64,000 nt of DNA from Muribaculaceae bacterium (GTDB taxonomy: Bacteria; Bacteroidota; Bacteroidia; Bacteroidales; Muribaculaceae), in contig JAFZSO010000035.1 in the NCBI GenBank assembly GCA_017619355.1, forward strand, positions 1 through 64,000. Direction: 5' to 3'. This document shows, in pieces, positions 53,067-61,131 of the stretch. The position numbers and the translations under genes were made by a program. Position 1 is the stretch's first letter. Every line of letters begins with the position of its first letter. Under the pieces are notes generated by a model. That model had not been told where the DNA came from. It worked only from the letters and a program-made list of their open reading frames with translations, and ran no database searches.

Positions 53067-54428
53067 TTATTTAAGTTTTTCAAGCATAGAATCAAATGTG
53101 AGATTCTCCTGATCACCAGTTGCCATATTCTTCAAGGTGATGGTTCCTGTCGACACCTCATTCTCACCAATCATGGCAACAAAAGGTATAGACTTTGCAT
53201 TAGCATATGCCATCTGTTTCTTCATCTTAGCCTCGTCAGCATACAGCTCAGCTGCCACACCACACGACCGCAACTTCATCACAGTCTTCAACGAGTGCCG
53301 CGCCTCTTGACCGCCAAAGTTGATAAACAGCACACGTGTACCAGCAAGTGTATCGTCAGGATAGAGATTAAGCGTGTTCAGCACATCATAAATGCGGTCA
53401 GCACCAAAACTGAGTCCAACGCCCGACACACCTTCCAAACCAAACACACCGGTCAAATTGTCGTAACGGCCTCCACCACTTATGCTGCCCATTGCCACAT
53501 CAAGAGCCTTCACCTCAAGTATGGTACCTGTGTAGTAGTTCAAGCCACGAGCAAGCGACACATCTAATTCCACTTCCGATTTCAGATCAAGGGCCGCTGT
53601 GTGGTCCAGCACAAATTGCATTTCCTCAATGCCCTTCTTGCCTGTTTCACTGCCAGCGAGCAACCGGCTCAAGGTAGAAAGTTTCTCGTCGTTTGTTCCA
53701 CTCAAGGTGAGCAACGGCTCCAGCGCATCAACGGCAGTTTGGTCAAGACCCTTCTCCAGCAATTCACACTTCACGTTATCAAGACCTATCTTGTCCATTT
53801 TATCAATAGCCACCGTAATGTCTATGATCTTCTCTGGAGCACCTATTACCTCAGCTATTCCGGTCAGAATCTTGCGGTTATTCAGTTTGATCACAACCCT
53901 TATTCCAAATCGGCCGAATACCTCGTCAATCATCGACACAAGTTCCACCTCGTTCAGCAGCGAATCACTGCCCACCACATCGGCATCGCATTGATAGAAC
54001 TCGCGATACCGCCCCTTTTGTGGACGGTCGGCTCGCCACACCGGCTGAATCTGGTAACGCTTGAAGGGAAACTGAATGTCGTTGCGATGCATCACCACAT
54101 AGCGTGCAAAAGGCACCGTCAGATCATAGCGCAAGCCCTTCTCTGATATTTTAGGAATCAGGTGAATGAAATCACGATTCTCCAGCAAATCTGCTGGGGC
54201 GTCTTTCAAATAATCACCACTGTTCAGCATCTTGAACAGCAATTTATCGCCCTCTTCGCCATATTTGCCCATCAATGTCGACAGATTCTCCATAGCAGGC
54301 GTTTCTATTTGCTGGTAGCCATAGAGCAGAAACACTTCCTTGATGGTATTGAAAATATAATTGCGTTTCGCCATCTCAAGCGGCGAGAAATCACGTGTCC
54401 CTTTTGGAATCGATGGTTTTTGTGCCAT
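53067..54428 (-). CDS. hisS: histidyl-tRNA synthetase
   Basis: The 453-residue class II synthetase begins [20 protein letters not shown] (the GTRDF start of the family). Motif 2 is [20 protein letters not shown], the His-specific block is [14 protein letters not shown], and motif 3 is [11 protein letters not shown]; the C-terminal anticodon-binding domain starts near [12 protein letters not shown]. It charges tRNA-His. It is 36 nt downstream of the YugP-like gene. Confidence 0.97.
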   Translation of the reverse strand: MAQKPSIPKGTRDFSPLEMAKRNYIFNTIKEVFLLYGYQQIETPAMENLSTLMGKYGEEGDKLLFKMLNSGDYLKDAPADLLENRDFIHLIPKISEKGLRYDLTVPFARYVVMHRNDIQFPFKRYQIQPVWRADRPQKGRYREFYQCDADVVGSDSLLNEVELVSMIDEVFGRFGIRVVIKLNNRKILTGIAEVIGAPEKIIDITVAIDKMDKIGLDNVKCELLEKGLDQTAVDALEPLLTLSGTNDEKLSTLSRLLAGSETGKKGIEEMQFVLDHTAALDLKSEVELDVSLARGLNYYTGTILEVKALDVAMGSISGGGRYDNLTGVFGLEGVSGVGLSFGADRIYDVLNTLNLYPDDTLAGTRVLFINFGGQEARHSLKTVMKLRSCGVAAELYADEAKMKKQMAYANAKSIPFVAMIGENEVSTGTITLKNMATGDQENLTFDSMLEKLK

Positions 54429-54464
54429 TTATTATTCGTCTTTTGATTGTTTGTAATTTTAATT

Positions 54465-55142
54465 CTATCTCCTACCCGACATGGCTATCACCACATAATA
54501 GACAAGCGTAGCAAGCGATCCCAGAGCAGCTATCACATAGGTGTAGGCGGCCGAACGCAATGCACTCTTGGCCATAGTGGTATTCTCGCCTTGCGTAATG
54601 CCTGCGCGTTCCAGCCACTGAATTGCACGATGACTGGCATCAATCTCAACTGGCAAAGTGATAAAACTGAACAGCGTGGTAGCGGCAAAAAGCCCTATTC
54701 CCACCCAGAATATCACTGGGAACACTTGCACTAGCACGATACCAATCAGTATTATCCACGTCACCCACTGCGAGGCAAAGCTCACTACCGGCACCAGCGC
54801 CGAGCGCATCTTCAGTGGAGCATAGCCCTGTGCATGCTGCACAGCATGGCCACACTCATGCGCTGCTACGGCTGCAGCTGCCACACTATTGGTGCCATAC
54901 ACACTGCTGCTCAAGTTCACCGTCTTGTTAGCAGGATTGAAATGGTCTGTGAGCGACCCTGGTGTACTCGTTACCTGCACGTCCTGAATGCCATGCTCAC
55001 GCAGCATTTTCTGAGCCACATCCCTGCCATACATGGGAGTAGACAGCGACACCTGTGAATATTTCTTGAACTTACTGGTCAGTGATTGCTGTATCACAAA
55101 ACTCAGTATTGATATGAGAATGAAGATAATATAAATAACCAT
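54465..55142 (-). CDS. YugP-type zinc metallopeptidase
   Basis: The 225-residue membrane protein has an N-terminal helix, then LREHGIQDVQVTSTPGSLTDHFNP and AAVAAHECGHAVQHAQGYAP with the HExxH-like zinc motif HECGH (about 113-117), and two or three further hydrophobic segments (VTWIILIGIVLVQVFPVIFW). The family is a predicted neutral zinc peptidase; substrates are unknown. It heads the minus-strand operon with hisS, with TATTTTTG at 55176-55169 as its promoter. Confidence 0.88.
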   Translation of the reverse strand: MVIYIIFILISILSFVIQQSLTSKFKKYSQVSLSTPMYGRDVAQKMLREHGIQDVQVTSTPGSLTDHFNPANKTVNLSSSVYGTNSVAAAAVAAHECGHAVQHAQGYAPLKMRSALVPVVSFASQWVTWIILIGIVLVQVFPVIFWVGIGLFAATTLFSFITLPVEIDASHRAIQWLERAGITQGENTTMAKSALRSAAYTYVIAALGSLATLVYYVVIAMSGRR

Positions 55143-55168
55143 AACACTACTTTTTTATTTTTATGACA

Positions 55169-55227
55169 CAAAAATACTAATTTTTGACGTAAAAATGTTT
55201 TGTTATTAAAAAAAAACATTACCTTTG
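55169..55227. promoter_or_regulatory. divergent promoters for yugP-like (minus) and Ala/Lys lipoprotein (plus)
   Basis: The minus strand has TATTTTTG at 55176-55169. The plus strand has TACCTTTG at 55220-55227 with TTTG at 55199-55202 upstream. Confidence 0.7.
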
Positions 55228-55283
55228 CCACGAAATATTTTTTTTAAACGTTTAATTAATCTATTGTTTAAAACATTTTTATT

Positions 55284-55661
55284 ATGAAAAAAGTTATCGT
55301 TATGCTTGCAGCTGTTGCTGCTATGACTTTTGTTTCTTGCGACAAGAAAGCTGAAAATGCAAGTGCTTCTGCTTCTGCATCTGCTTCGCAGACCGAACTT
55401 AGCGCTGCTGTTGATCAGGCCGCTTCTGCTGTAGCTACTGAAGCTAGCGCTGTTGTTGAAAACGCCAACGAAGCTGTTGAGGCTGGTAAGGACGCTGTAA
55501 AGGACGCTGCTAACGCTGCTGTTGAAAAAGGCAAAGAAGTAGCTAACGCTGCTAAGGACGCCGTTAAGGACGCTGCTAACGCTGCTGTTGAGAAAGGCAA
55601 AGAAGTAGCCAACGCTGCCATCGAAAAAGGCAAAGAGGCTGTTAACAAAGCTCTTCAATAA
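55284..55661 (+). CDS. Ala/Lys-rich repeat lipoprotein
   Basis: The 125-residue protein has a lipoprotein signal (VAAMTFVSC, Cys at 19). After a Ser/Ala stretch (ASASASASAS) it becomes a run of Ala, Lys, Glu, Asp and Val with an 11-residue rhythm. Two 22-residue copies (KDAVKDAANAAVEKGKEVA) are encoded by a 66-bp direct repeat. The pattern recalls LEA-like or apolipoprotein-like amphipathic helices, so a surface-lying helix on the membrane or a stress-protective role are guesses. It has its own promoter and a strong terminator. I recognise no named family. Confidence 0.82.
   Translation: MKKVIVMLAAVAAMTFVSCDKKAENASASASASASQTELSAAVDQAASAVATEASAVVENANEAVEAGKDAVKDAANAAVEKGKEVANAAKDAVKDAANAAVEKGKEVANAAIEKGKEAVNKALQ
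55485..55616 (+). repeat. 66-bp direct repeat inside the Ala/Lys lipoprotein gene
   Basis: Units 55485-55550 and 55551-55616 are nearly identical and code for 22 residues each. A further partial copy follows. Length variation in steps of 66 bp would keep the frame. Confidence 0.8.
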
Positions 55662-55682
55662 TTTCAGCTCAATTCAAAGCAT

Positions 55683-55717
55683 AAAAAGAGTGCTTCCCTC
55701 GGGAAACACTCTTTTTT
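55683..55717 (+). terminator. Intrinsic terminator after the Ala/Lys lipoprotein gene
   Basis: AAAAAGAGTG / CACTCTTTTT with an inner TTCCC / GGGAA stem separated by one C-A mismatch, followed by more T residues. Confidence 0.92.
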
Positions 55718-55762
55718 CTTTTTCCCATACACAAGTCCGCAATATATCACGACAAGGCCTTT

Positions 55763-55804
55763 TATAAACAAATAACCCAACGATCACAGGTGAACCGTTG
55801 GGTT
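55763..55804 (-). terminator. Intrinsic terminator of ssrA
   Basis: On the minus strand AACCCAACG / CGTTGGGTT forms a 9-bp stem about 10 nt after the tmRNA 3' end and is followed by ATTTGTTTAT. Confidence 0.8.
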
Positions 55805-55814
55805 TCTTCTTTTG

Positions 55815-56213
55815 TGGAGCTGGAGGGGGTTGAACCCTCGTCCAAACGCGGAACTGATAAGCTTTCTACATGCTTAGTCATGACTTGGTTTTCGTCGCAG
55901 GGCAGGATCACGACCACCAACCCGGCGCTTATCCTCTAAATTTCGAGTCTGGCTCGAGGAAGGCCATTCTCTATTCCCGATATTCCTGCACCACCTTTTC
56001 GAAACGCCTCGGAACAACGGCAATCGAGTGATGTCTCGTCTCTAAGCCTTGCTCAGAGATAAAGCGTAACCTACTGTACTTCGGTTAGGCAGCGAGAGCG
56101 TAGTTATTTGCGCCATTTAAAATTTAGTGATGACTGATATTCGAGAGCATTGCCATCATCGCTCTGCATGCTTACTCACCACCTCATCACGCTGTCAAAG
56201 CCATGTCAGCCCC
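55815..56213 (-). ncRNA. ssrA: transfer-messenger RNA (tmRNA), tag GANNYALAA
   Basis: The 5' end GGGGCTG (56213-56207) pairs with 3' CAGCTCC (to 55815) to form the tRNA-like acceptor stem, and GAGGGTTCAACCCCC gives the T arm with TTCAA. The tag frame runs from GGC at 56114 to TAA at 56085: Gly-Ala-Asn-Asn-Tyr-Ala-Leu-Ala-Ala. This ends in the ALAA degradation signal. tmRNA frees stalled ribosomes and tags the nascent chain. The CCA end is not encoded, so it must be added. Precursor transcription from a -7 element (TAATTTTG, 56277-56270) would leave a leader to be trimmed. Confidence 0.95.
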
Positions 56214-56269
56214 ATGATTCTGGTGTCACCTTCTAACGGTCAAAAGACCTCTTCAGGCAAAAGCAGGTG

Positions 56270-56277
56270 CAAAATTA
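56270..56277 (-). promoter_or_regulatory. -7 promoter element of ssrA
   Basis: The minus strand reads TAATTTTG about 57 nt upstream of the mature tmRNA 5' end. Confidence 0.6.
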
Positions 56278-56341
56278 CACCCTTTTTATTAAATTGCAAA
56301 AAATATGCCAAAAAATCTTTTATCCTCTGCTTCTTTATTCG

Positions 56342-56349
56342 TAATTTTG
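56342..56349 (+). promoter_or_regulatory. -7 promoter element of the DUF4369-like lipoprotein gene
   Basis: TAATTTTG ends 8 nt before the ATG at 56358, predicting a leader of only a few bases. Confidence 0.7.
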
Positions 56350-56357
56350 CCGAGAAA

Positions 56358-56963
56358 ATGAAAATCATCTCACTGCATATTGTCCTGTTTCTATTGTTCG
56401 CTCTGTGTGCCTGCAGCAATAACTGTAACGATTTCACCGTGAATTGTTCGTTCACCGGCGTGAAGACCGACAGTGTCACACTTCATGTATTGGAAGGAGA
56501 CTACGACATGATGCGAACGGCTTGTGCTGCGACTGTGGCCAATGGCGAGGCACGGCTTCAGGGCCAGATCGATGCCCCTGTAATAGCTATGCTCAAGATG
56601 AGCGGGGTCAATCAGCCATTCTATTTCATACTTGAGCCAGGGGTGACCTCCATGCAGTTTAATAGCGATTGCACGCTGGTTCATGGTGGACAACTAAACC
56701 ACGCCTATGCTATCATAGAGGAACAACGGGACGATTTATTGAAACAGCGCGTTGCGAATCGCAAGCGATACCTGAAGCTGGTTGCCGATTCCACCCTCAC
56801 ACAAAAACAGGAACTCACCATGATGAAAACTGATAGCGTGTTGTGCGACAGCATTCAGCGGATTACTGTCACTGCCATCAACGATGGTGGCCTCGTAGGC
56901 ACATTATTGCGACAGCAGTATGCCAACACCCTCGACAGCCTTCACCGCAGCCAGTTGAAGTGA
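56358..56963 (+). CDS. DUF4369-like lipoprotein
   Basis: The protein starts MKIISLHIVLFLLFALCACS and has 201 residues, with a lipobox Cys near 19. The following beta-rich stretch (FTVNCSFTGVKTDSVTLHVL, GEARLQGQIDAPVIAMLKM, PFYFILEPG) resembles DUF4369, a domain usually found N-terminal to TlpA-like thioredoxins in Bacteroidota. Here no thioredoxin domain follows; a helical tail ends the protein. A longer frame from 56127 would overlap tmRNA and is rejected. The role is unknown; an envelope location is inferred. Confidence 0.75.
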   Translation: MKIISLHIVLFLLFALCACSNNCNDFTVNCSFTGVKTDSVTLHVLEGDYDMMRTACAATVANGEARLQGQIDAPVIAMLKMSGVNQPFYFILEPGVTSMQFNSDCTLVHGGQLNHAYAIIEEQRDDLLKQRVANRKRYLKLVADSTLTQKQELTMMKTDSVLCDSIQRITVTAINDGGLVGTLLRQQYANTLDSLHRSQLK

Positions 56964-57034
56964 CCTTATCGGGATCCTGAGATGAATTCTCACCTATAGG
57001 TTTTTATCGGCGGGAAAAAGGCCCATCAGCTGGA

Positions 57035-57691
57035 TTACCGAGGTTCGCGAGCCACGATCAGGCACTCGCCGTTGTGATACTTCAGGTCGATGAGCCCCAT
57101 ATCGCTCAGCCGCACCAGCGATGCCTCGGCATGCGTGCGAGTCAGGCGCGCAAGTTTCATATAGCCCGTTACGGTAATGCCGCCATGCGACTCCAGATAA
57201 CCGAGCAATGCTCGCTCACTCTCACCATACTCAATCAGCGCGTTCTCGGCATCTTCGGCTTTCTTCTTCAGTATTTTTGCATGGAGCGAACTGGCAAGCA
57301 CATTCTCGTCGGCTACGCGGTAATACACACGCCAGATGCTGTTCTCGTCAGGCGCTTTCACGGGCTTCACATCGGCCTCGTCAACGGTGGCTTTCACCAC
57401 ATTCTTGCCCTTCACCCTATAAACCTGGAACTTCACTTCTTGTGGCGGATTGCAATACATCTGAGCGGCCTGTTCTACCATGTAGATTTCCTCGTCGCTG
57501 CTCACACCGGCTATGTGGCCGTTGTCTTTCACGCCCACAAGCAGATGACCGCCCGAGTGATTGGCAAAGGCCGCAATGCTGCGGGCTATTTTCTTCGCAT
57601 CCGATATCTGATACTTGAAATCCTGATGCTCATGCTCGCCCTCCTCTATCAGGCTCTCGATGTAACCTTTGCGTTTCTGTTCCATTTTCAT
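57035..57691 (-). CDS. AlbA_2/Schlafen-type putative DNA-binding protein
   Basis: The 218-residue protein has the AlbA_2 (Schlafen AAA_4-like) domain: EHQDFKYQISDAKKIARSIAAFANHSGGHLLVGVKDNG (about 20-57). The C-terminal part (about 145-215) looks like a winged helix (GYLESHGGITVTGYMKLARL, RTHAEASLVRLSDMGLIDL). The family is annotated as ATP-binding or transcription-related; its real function is not settled. It follows the two SGNH genes by 8 nt on the same strand. The start could be the Met at codon 1 or 3. Confidence 0.82.
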   Translation of the reverse strand: MKMEQKRKGYIESLIEEGEHEHQDFKYQISDAKKIARSIAAFANHSGGHLLVGVKDNGHIAGVSSDEEIYMVEQAAQMYCNPPQEVKFQVYRVKGKNVVKATVDEADVKPVKAPDENSIWRVYYRVADENVLASSLHAKILKKKAEDAENALIEYGESERALLGYLESHGGITVTGYMKLARLTRTHAEASLVRLSDMGLIDLKYHNGECLIVAREPR

Positions 57692-57699
57692 CGGTTTAT

Positions 57700-58818
57700 T
57701 TAGGGTTCTTCGGGAATGGGACGGCCCTCTAATGCCGCCCGAAGGTAGGGTTCCAGTTTCTGGGCATAATAGACGAAACCCAGATCGGTGAGATGAGCCC
57801 CATCTACCGTTCCCTCGCCATGAGGACCAATCAGGTTGTTGCGGGTAATATAGTAGAGGTTCTTGGGATTCTCCTTTTTCAAGTCAAGATAACGCTGGTG
57901 GAACAATCGGTTGATTTCGGCGCTTTTCACCTGCTGACGCGTGTCCACCTGTTCATAGGCAAACTCCTGGCACTCGACCATGAAGATGGGCACATCGGGA
58001 TGCGCCTCGCGCAAGATGTTGATGAATCCACGAGCGGCCGTATCAACCCGCTCCACCGTGCAGTTGGCAATAGGGTCGATCACATAGGCAGCCACATCGG
58101 GAATCGTAGCCATGGCACGCGCCATGAACCAGTCCATCCGGCCCTCGCCGCTCAGTCCTAAGTTCACGCACTCCACACCCAGCCTGCGCTGCAGTATGCT
58201 GGTAGCCACCATGCCCGTTCGGGAAGCACAGCCGCCCTGCACCACACTGTGGCCATAGAACACAATCTTCTTCTCTTTCATGGGCACATTCACCTGGGGT
58301 TGCTGAATCACGGCATCACTGTCAACGCCTATCTCCAGCCAGTTCACGCCATCATAAAGAGGCAGGTAAATCATGTATTCGTGCATCTTGCCGTCAAGGT
58401 TGCTGGCATACACCTTTCGCTGAATGCTGTCGCTGTTGGTGCGACTCGAGTTCACGAAAATCCACTGCCCGTCATCGTTCAGACAATAGAGGTCGGTACC
58501 CTTGATGCCCGTGTCGGCCATGTGGTTCATGTGGAAGTTCATGCGCAGATTGTAGCGCACCCCTATCGCCCGCGAATTGGTGGCAAACCTGAATCCCAAG
58601 CCGGCACTCATCTGCCCGTCGGTCTTCTGCGTGGGTCGCACACTGTCGTAGATGCACAGTGGCAGGCGTGTATAGGGTGTCTCGGTATCGGTAAATCCCT
58701 TGTTGATCATGCGGAATTGCAGCGCATCATAGTATTGCAGGCTATCGGCAAGCGAGGCACTCTGAGCCACACCAGCCACCAGCCACACACACGCCGCCAT
58801 CAAATGTTTCAGCTTCAT
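57700..58818 (-). CDS. secreted SGNH hydrolase with GxDLY domain (copy 2)
   Basis: The 372-residue protein has a signal peptide (1-20). A beta-sandwich domain (about 25-185) contains IKGTDLYCLNDDG, the GxDLY motif. The Lipase_GDSL_3-like domain follows: VFYGHSVVQGGCASR (the Ser block, GHS), GLSGEGRMD, DPIANCTVERVD and the Asp/His block DGAHLTDLGF. These enzymes are likely esterases acting on acylated glycans. The nucleophile motif is GHSVVQGG, with GHS instead of GDS or GTS. It is 22 nt downstream of its paralogue. Confidence 0.88.
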   Translation of the reverse strand: MKLKHLMAACVWLVAGVAQSASLADSLQYYDALQFRMINKGFTDTETPYTRLPLCIYDSVRPTQKTDGQMSAGLGFRFATNSRAIGVRYNLRMNFHMNHMADTGIKGTDLYCLNDDGQWIFVNSSRTNSDSIQRKVYASNLDGKMHEYMIYLPLYDGVNWLEIGVDSDAVIQQPQVNVPMKEKKIVFYGHSVVQGGCASRTGMVATSILQRRLGVECVNLGLSGEGRMDWFMARAMATIPDVAAYVIDPIANCTVERVDTAARGFINILREAHPDVPIFMVECQEFAYEQVDTRQQVKSAEINRLFHQRYLDLKKENPKNLYYITRNNLIGPHGEGTVDGAHLTDLGFVYYAQKLEPYLRAALEGRPIPEEP

Positions 58819-58840
58819 AGCAATGTCTCTTTATCGTTTA

Positions 58841-60043
58841 TCACCACTCGGCATTCTCGGGCTCTGGATAAGGCTTGTTCACCTCGTCCTGGAAAGGCAC
58901 TTTGGTGCCGTTGAGCACGGCCTTGATGTAAGGCTCCAGTTTCTGGGCATAGTAATAGAAACCTATGTCGGTCAGGTGTATGCCGTCAACCGTGCCATCG
59001 TTGTTCGGTCCGTAGATGTTTTTGCAGTCGATATAATAGAGATTGTTGGGGTTATCAGCCTTGAGTTTCAGGTAATTCTTGTGGAATTCGTAGTTCTTCT
59101 GCGGCAGATATTTGCTGTAGAAGCCGCTGTATTTGGCATAGCTGTACATCTGCCCTTCGACCATGAAAATGGGCACATCGGGGCGTGCCTGACGAATGAT
59201 GTTCACGAAGTCGTAGGTGAGCGAGTCGCACATGTTCTTCGTGCAGTTGGGTATGGGGTCGAGAATAAAGGCCGCCACATCGGGTATGGTGGCCATGGCT
59301 CGGGCCATGCAGTTGTCCATCTTGCCCTCGCCACTGATGCCAATGTTCACGCACTCGATGTCGAGGTCGCGCTGAATGATGCTCGTGCCCACCATGCCAG
59401 GATGTGTGGCGCAACCGCCCTGCAAGATGCTCGTGCCGTAAAAAACCAGCTTCTTCCCCACCTTGGGACTGTTGAGCAACGGCTGACTCACCACCGCACT
59501 GCTGTCGACGCCTATCTCCAGCCAGCGCACGCCGTCATAGAGCGGCAAGTATAGCATATACTCGTGCATCTTGCCGTCGAGGCGGTCAACCAGCACCTTG
59601 CTCTGGATGGAGTCCTCACGCGGGCGAACAGGCGTGTCCTTGCGCACGGGTCGGTTACAGTTCACAAACTGCCAGCTTTGCGTGTCATCGTCATAGATGT
59701 AGAGGGCGCAGCCCTTGATGCCCGTATCGGCCATGTGCATCATGTGCATGTTGGTGAGCAGGTTGTACCTGATGGCCACGGCATGCGAATTGGTAGCGAA
59801 CCTGAAGGCCTTGCCGCTGGTACACTTGGCGCGCTCCCACAGGTCGGGTCGCACACTGTCTTTCAAATACTTGGGGATGCGTGTCTCGAGCGTCTTCTCG
59901 AAGGCATAATTCACCATCCTGAAGCCCATGGCATCATAGAATTTCAGCGTATCCACCTTGGTGAAGTCCTGACTCCACACACTCATGCCCGATGCCATGC
60001 TTGCCAGCAACAGCACCAATATCAGCCTGATTTTCCGTTTCAT
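58841..60043 (-). CDS. secreted SGNH hydrolase, paralogue of the next gene (copy 1)
   Basis: From the Met at 60043 (MKRKIRLILVLLLASMASGM signal peptide) the protein has 400 residues. The domain order equals that of the neighbour. The position of the GxDLY motif reads IKGCALYIYDDD, so the Asp is replaced. The catalytic blocks are VFYGTSILQGGCATH, GISGEGKMD, DPIPNCTKNMCD and DGIHLTDIGF. Substrate is probably an acylated glycan. A longer reading from 60073 adds a basic stretch before the signal peptide and is less likely. It is the first gene of the operon. Confidence 0.88.
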   Translation of the reverse strand: MKRKIRLILVLLLASMASGMSVWSQDFTKVDTLKFYDAMGFRMVNYAFEKTLETRIPKYLKDSVRPDLWERAKCTSGKAFRFATNSHAVAIRYNLLTNMHMMHMADTGIKGCALYIYDDDTQSWQFVNCNRPVRKDTPVRPREDSIQSKVLVDRLDGKMHEYMLYLPLYDGVRWLEIGVDSSAVVSQPLLNSPKVGKKLVFYGTSILQGGCATHPGMVGTSIIQRDLDIECVNIGISGEGKMDNCMARAMATIPDVAAFILDPIPNCTKNMCDSLTYDFVNIIRQARPDVPIFMVEGQMYSYAKYSGFYSKYLPQKNYEFHKNYLKLKADNPNNLYYIDCKNIYGPNNDGTVDGIHLTDIGFYYYAQKLEPYIKAVLNGTKVPFQDEVNKPYPEPENAEW

Positions 60044-60077
60044 TTTTCGTCGGTTTTTATAGATAAATTTCAATTAT

Positions 60078-60085
60078 CAAAGTTA
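60078..60085 (-). promoter_or_regulatory. -7 promoter element for the SGNH operon
   Basis: The minus strand reads TAACTTTG, 34 nt upstream of the chosen start. The surrounding 20 bases equal those at 31945-31964. Confidence 0.75.
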
Positions 60086-60118
60086 CACATTTTTTTTCAC
60101 ATGGCGAAGCGTTTGGGC

Positions 60119-60153
60119 AAATAAAAATCGCAGCCCCTGCTGGAGCTGCGATT
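60119..60153 (-). terminator. Intrinsic terminator after the OmpA-family gene
   Basis: On the minus strand AATCGCAGC / GCTGCGATT (9 bp) is followed by TTTTATTT. It lies 26 nt after the stop at 60179. Confidence 0.88.
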
Positions 60154-60178
60154 CTTTCGTTCTTTGATTTAAGTCGGC

Positions 60179-60868
60179 TTACTGCAGAGTGCCTGCGTTA
60201 GCCTCGTTAATCATCTCTTCGTTTGCCGAGATATAGATCTCAACGCGACGGTTCTGTGCACGGCCAGCCTCGGTATCGTTGCTTGCCACAGGATACTGAT
60301 AGTCAAAGCCTTCGCTTACCATACGGCTACCTGCCACACCCGAATTCATCAGGTAAGTCAGCACCGAGTTGGCACGCTCTTTCGACAACTTCTGGTTCAC
60401 TGCAAGCGAGCCAGTGTTGTCGGTGTGGCCATAAATCTGCACATTGGTCTGAGGATTCTCTTTCAACGATGCAGCAAACTGGGTTAGCGAGTTCTTCGCA
60501 GTCTGGTTCAGAGCAGCCTTGCCGGTTGCAAACAGAATGCCACCGTCGAAGGTAACCTTAATAGCCTTCAGGTTGTTCTGGTCGGTAATGGTATCAACCT
60601 GAGCGCCCTGAATCTGAGCAAGCTCCTTAGCCTGCTTGTCCATCTTCTTGCCAATCAGGACACCGGCAGTTGTGCCTACAGCGGCACCAACAGCTGCGCC
60701 AATGGCGGCACCCTTGCCTTTACCGAAGATTGCACCGATAGCTGCACCAACAGCGGCGCCACCGCCACCACCAATCATACCGCCCTTAGCGGTGTTACTC
60801 ATTGAACCGCAGCCCGAGACGCCAAGCATCAGCGCTGCACTAAGAAATACACAAAGAATTTTTTTCAT
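60179..60868 (-). CDS. OmpA-family lipoprotein with glycine zipper
   Basis: The 229-residue protein has a lipobox LMLGVSGC (Cys at 20). A glycine-rich membrane-associated segment follows (GGMIGGGGGAAVGAAIGAIF and repeated AAIGAAVGAA, about 29-75). Residues about 105-220 are an OmpA-like peptidoglycan-binding domain: FATGKAALNQTAKNSL, VQIYGHTDNTGS, LSKERANSVLTYL and AGRAQNRRVEI. It probably tethers the outer membrane to peptidoglycan. A -7 element lies at 60920-60927 and a terminator follows the gene. Confidence 0.93.
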   Translation of the reverse strand: MKKILCVFLSAALMLGVSGCGSMSNTAKGGMIGGGGGAAVGAAIGAIFGKGKGAAIGAAVGAAVGTTAGVLIGKKMDKQAKELAQIQGAQVDTITDQNNLKAIKVTFDGGILFATGKAALNQTAKNSLTQFAASLKENPQTNVQIYGHTDNTGSLAVNQKLSKERANSVLTYLMNSGVAGSRMVSEGFDYQYPVASNDTEAGRAQNRRVEIYISANEEMINEANAGTLQ

Positions 60869-60919
60869 AGTTCTATTAAAATTAAATGAATAATGTTAGT
60901 TTCTTCTCTTTACAAATCA

Positions 60920-60927
60920 CAAATATA
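60920..60927 (-). promoter_or_regulatory. -7 promoter element for the OmpA-family gene
   Basis: The minus strand reads TATATTTG about 51 nt upstream of the ATG. Confidence 0.7.
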
Positions 60928-61039
60928 GGTTTTTTTGATGAAACCATAAAATTTTTTTCACAAAAATTGCATTTACCCTCCCATATTTCCGTATTTTTTA
61001 CCATTTTAGTTCACTTTCAACATTCATACTCAAAATAAA

Positions 61040-61071
61040 TTTGCCCACATAATTATAAAGTTGTATATTTG
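61040..61071 (+). promoter_or_regulatory. promoter of the C1B peptidase gene
   Basis: TTTG (61040-61043), 20 nt spacer, TATATTTG (61064-61071): an exact Bacteroidota promoter with a leader of about 55 nt. Confidence 0.85.
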
Positions 61072-61131
61072 TAACAGATTTCTATCACACGACATATTGT
61101 AAAAACTTAATATCATTTCAACTTAAAAACT

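Noticed and set aside
55815-55850. tRNA-like 3' end suggesting a tRNA gene
   Set aside because: No anticodon arm or D arm in the right place; the element is the tRNA-like domain of tmRNA.
56127-56357. Extended N-terminus of the DUF4369-like protein
   Set aside because: It would run through the 5' part of tmRNA and the gene's own promoter; the lipoprotein signal starts at 56358.
57074-57703. 209-codon plus-strand frame opposite the AlbA_2 gene
   Set aside because: No motif; the minus strand gives the AlbA_2 domain and a winged helix in operon context.
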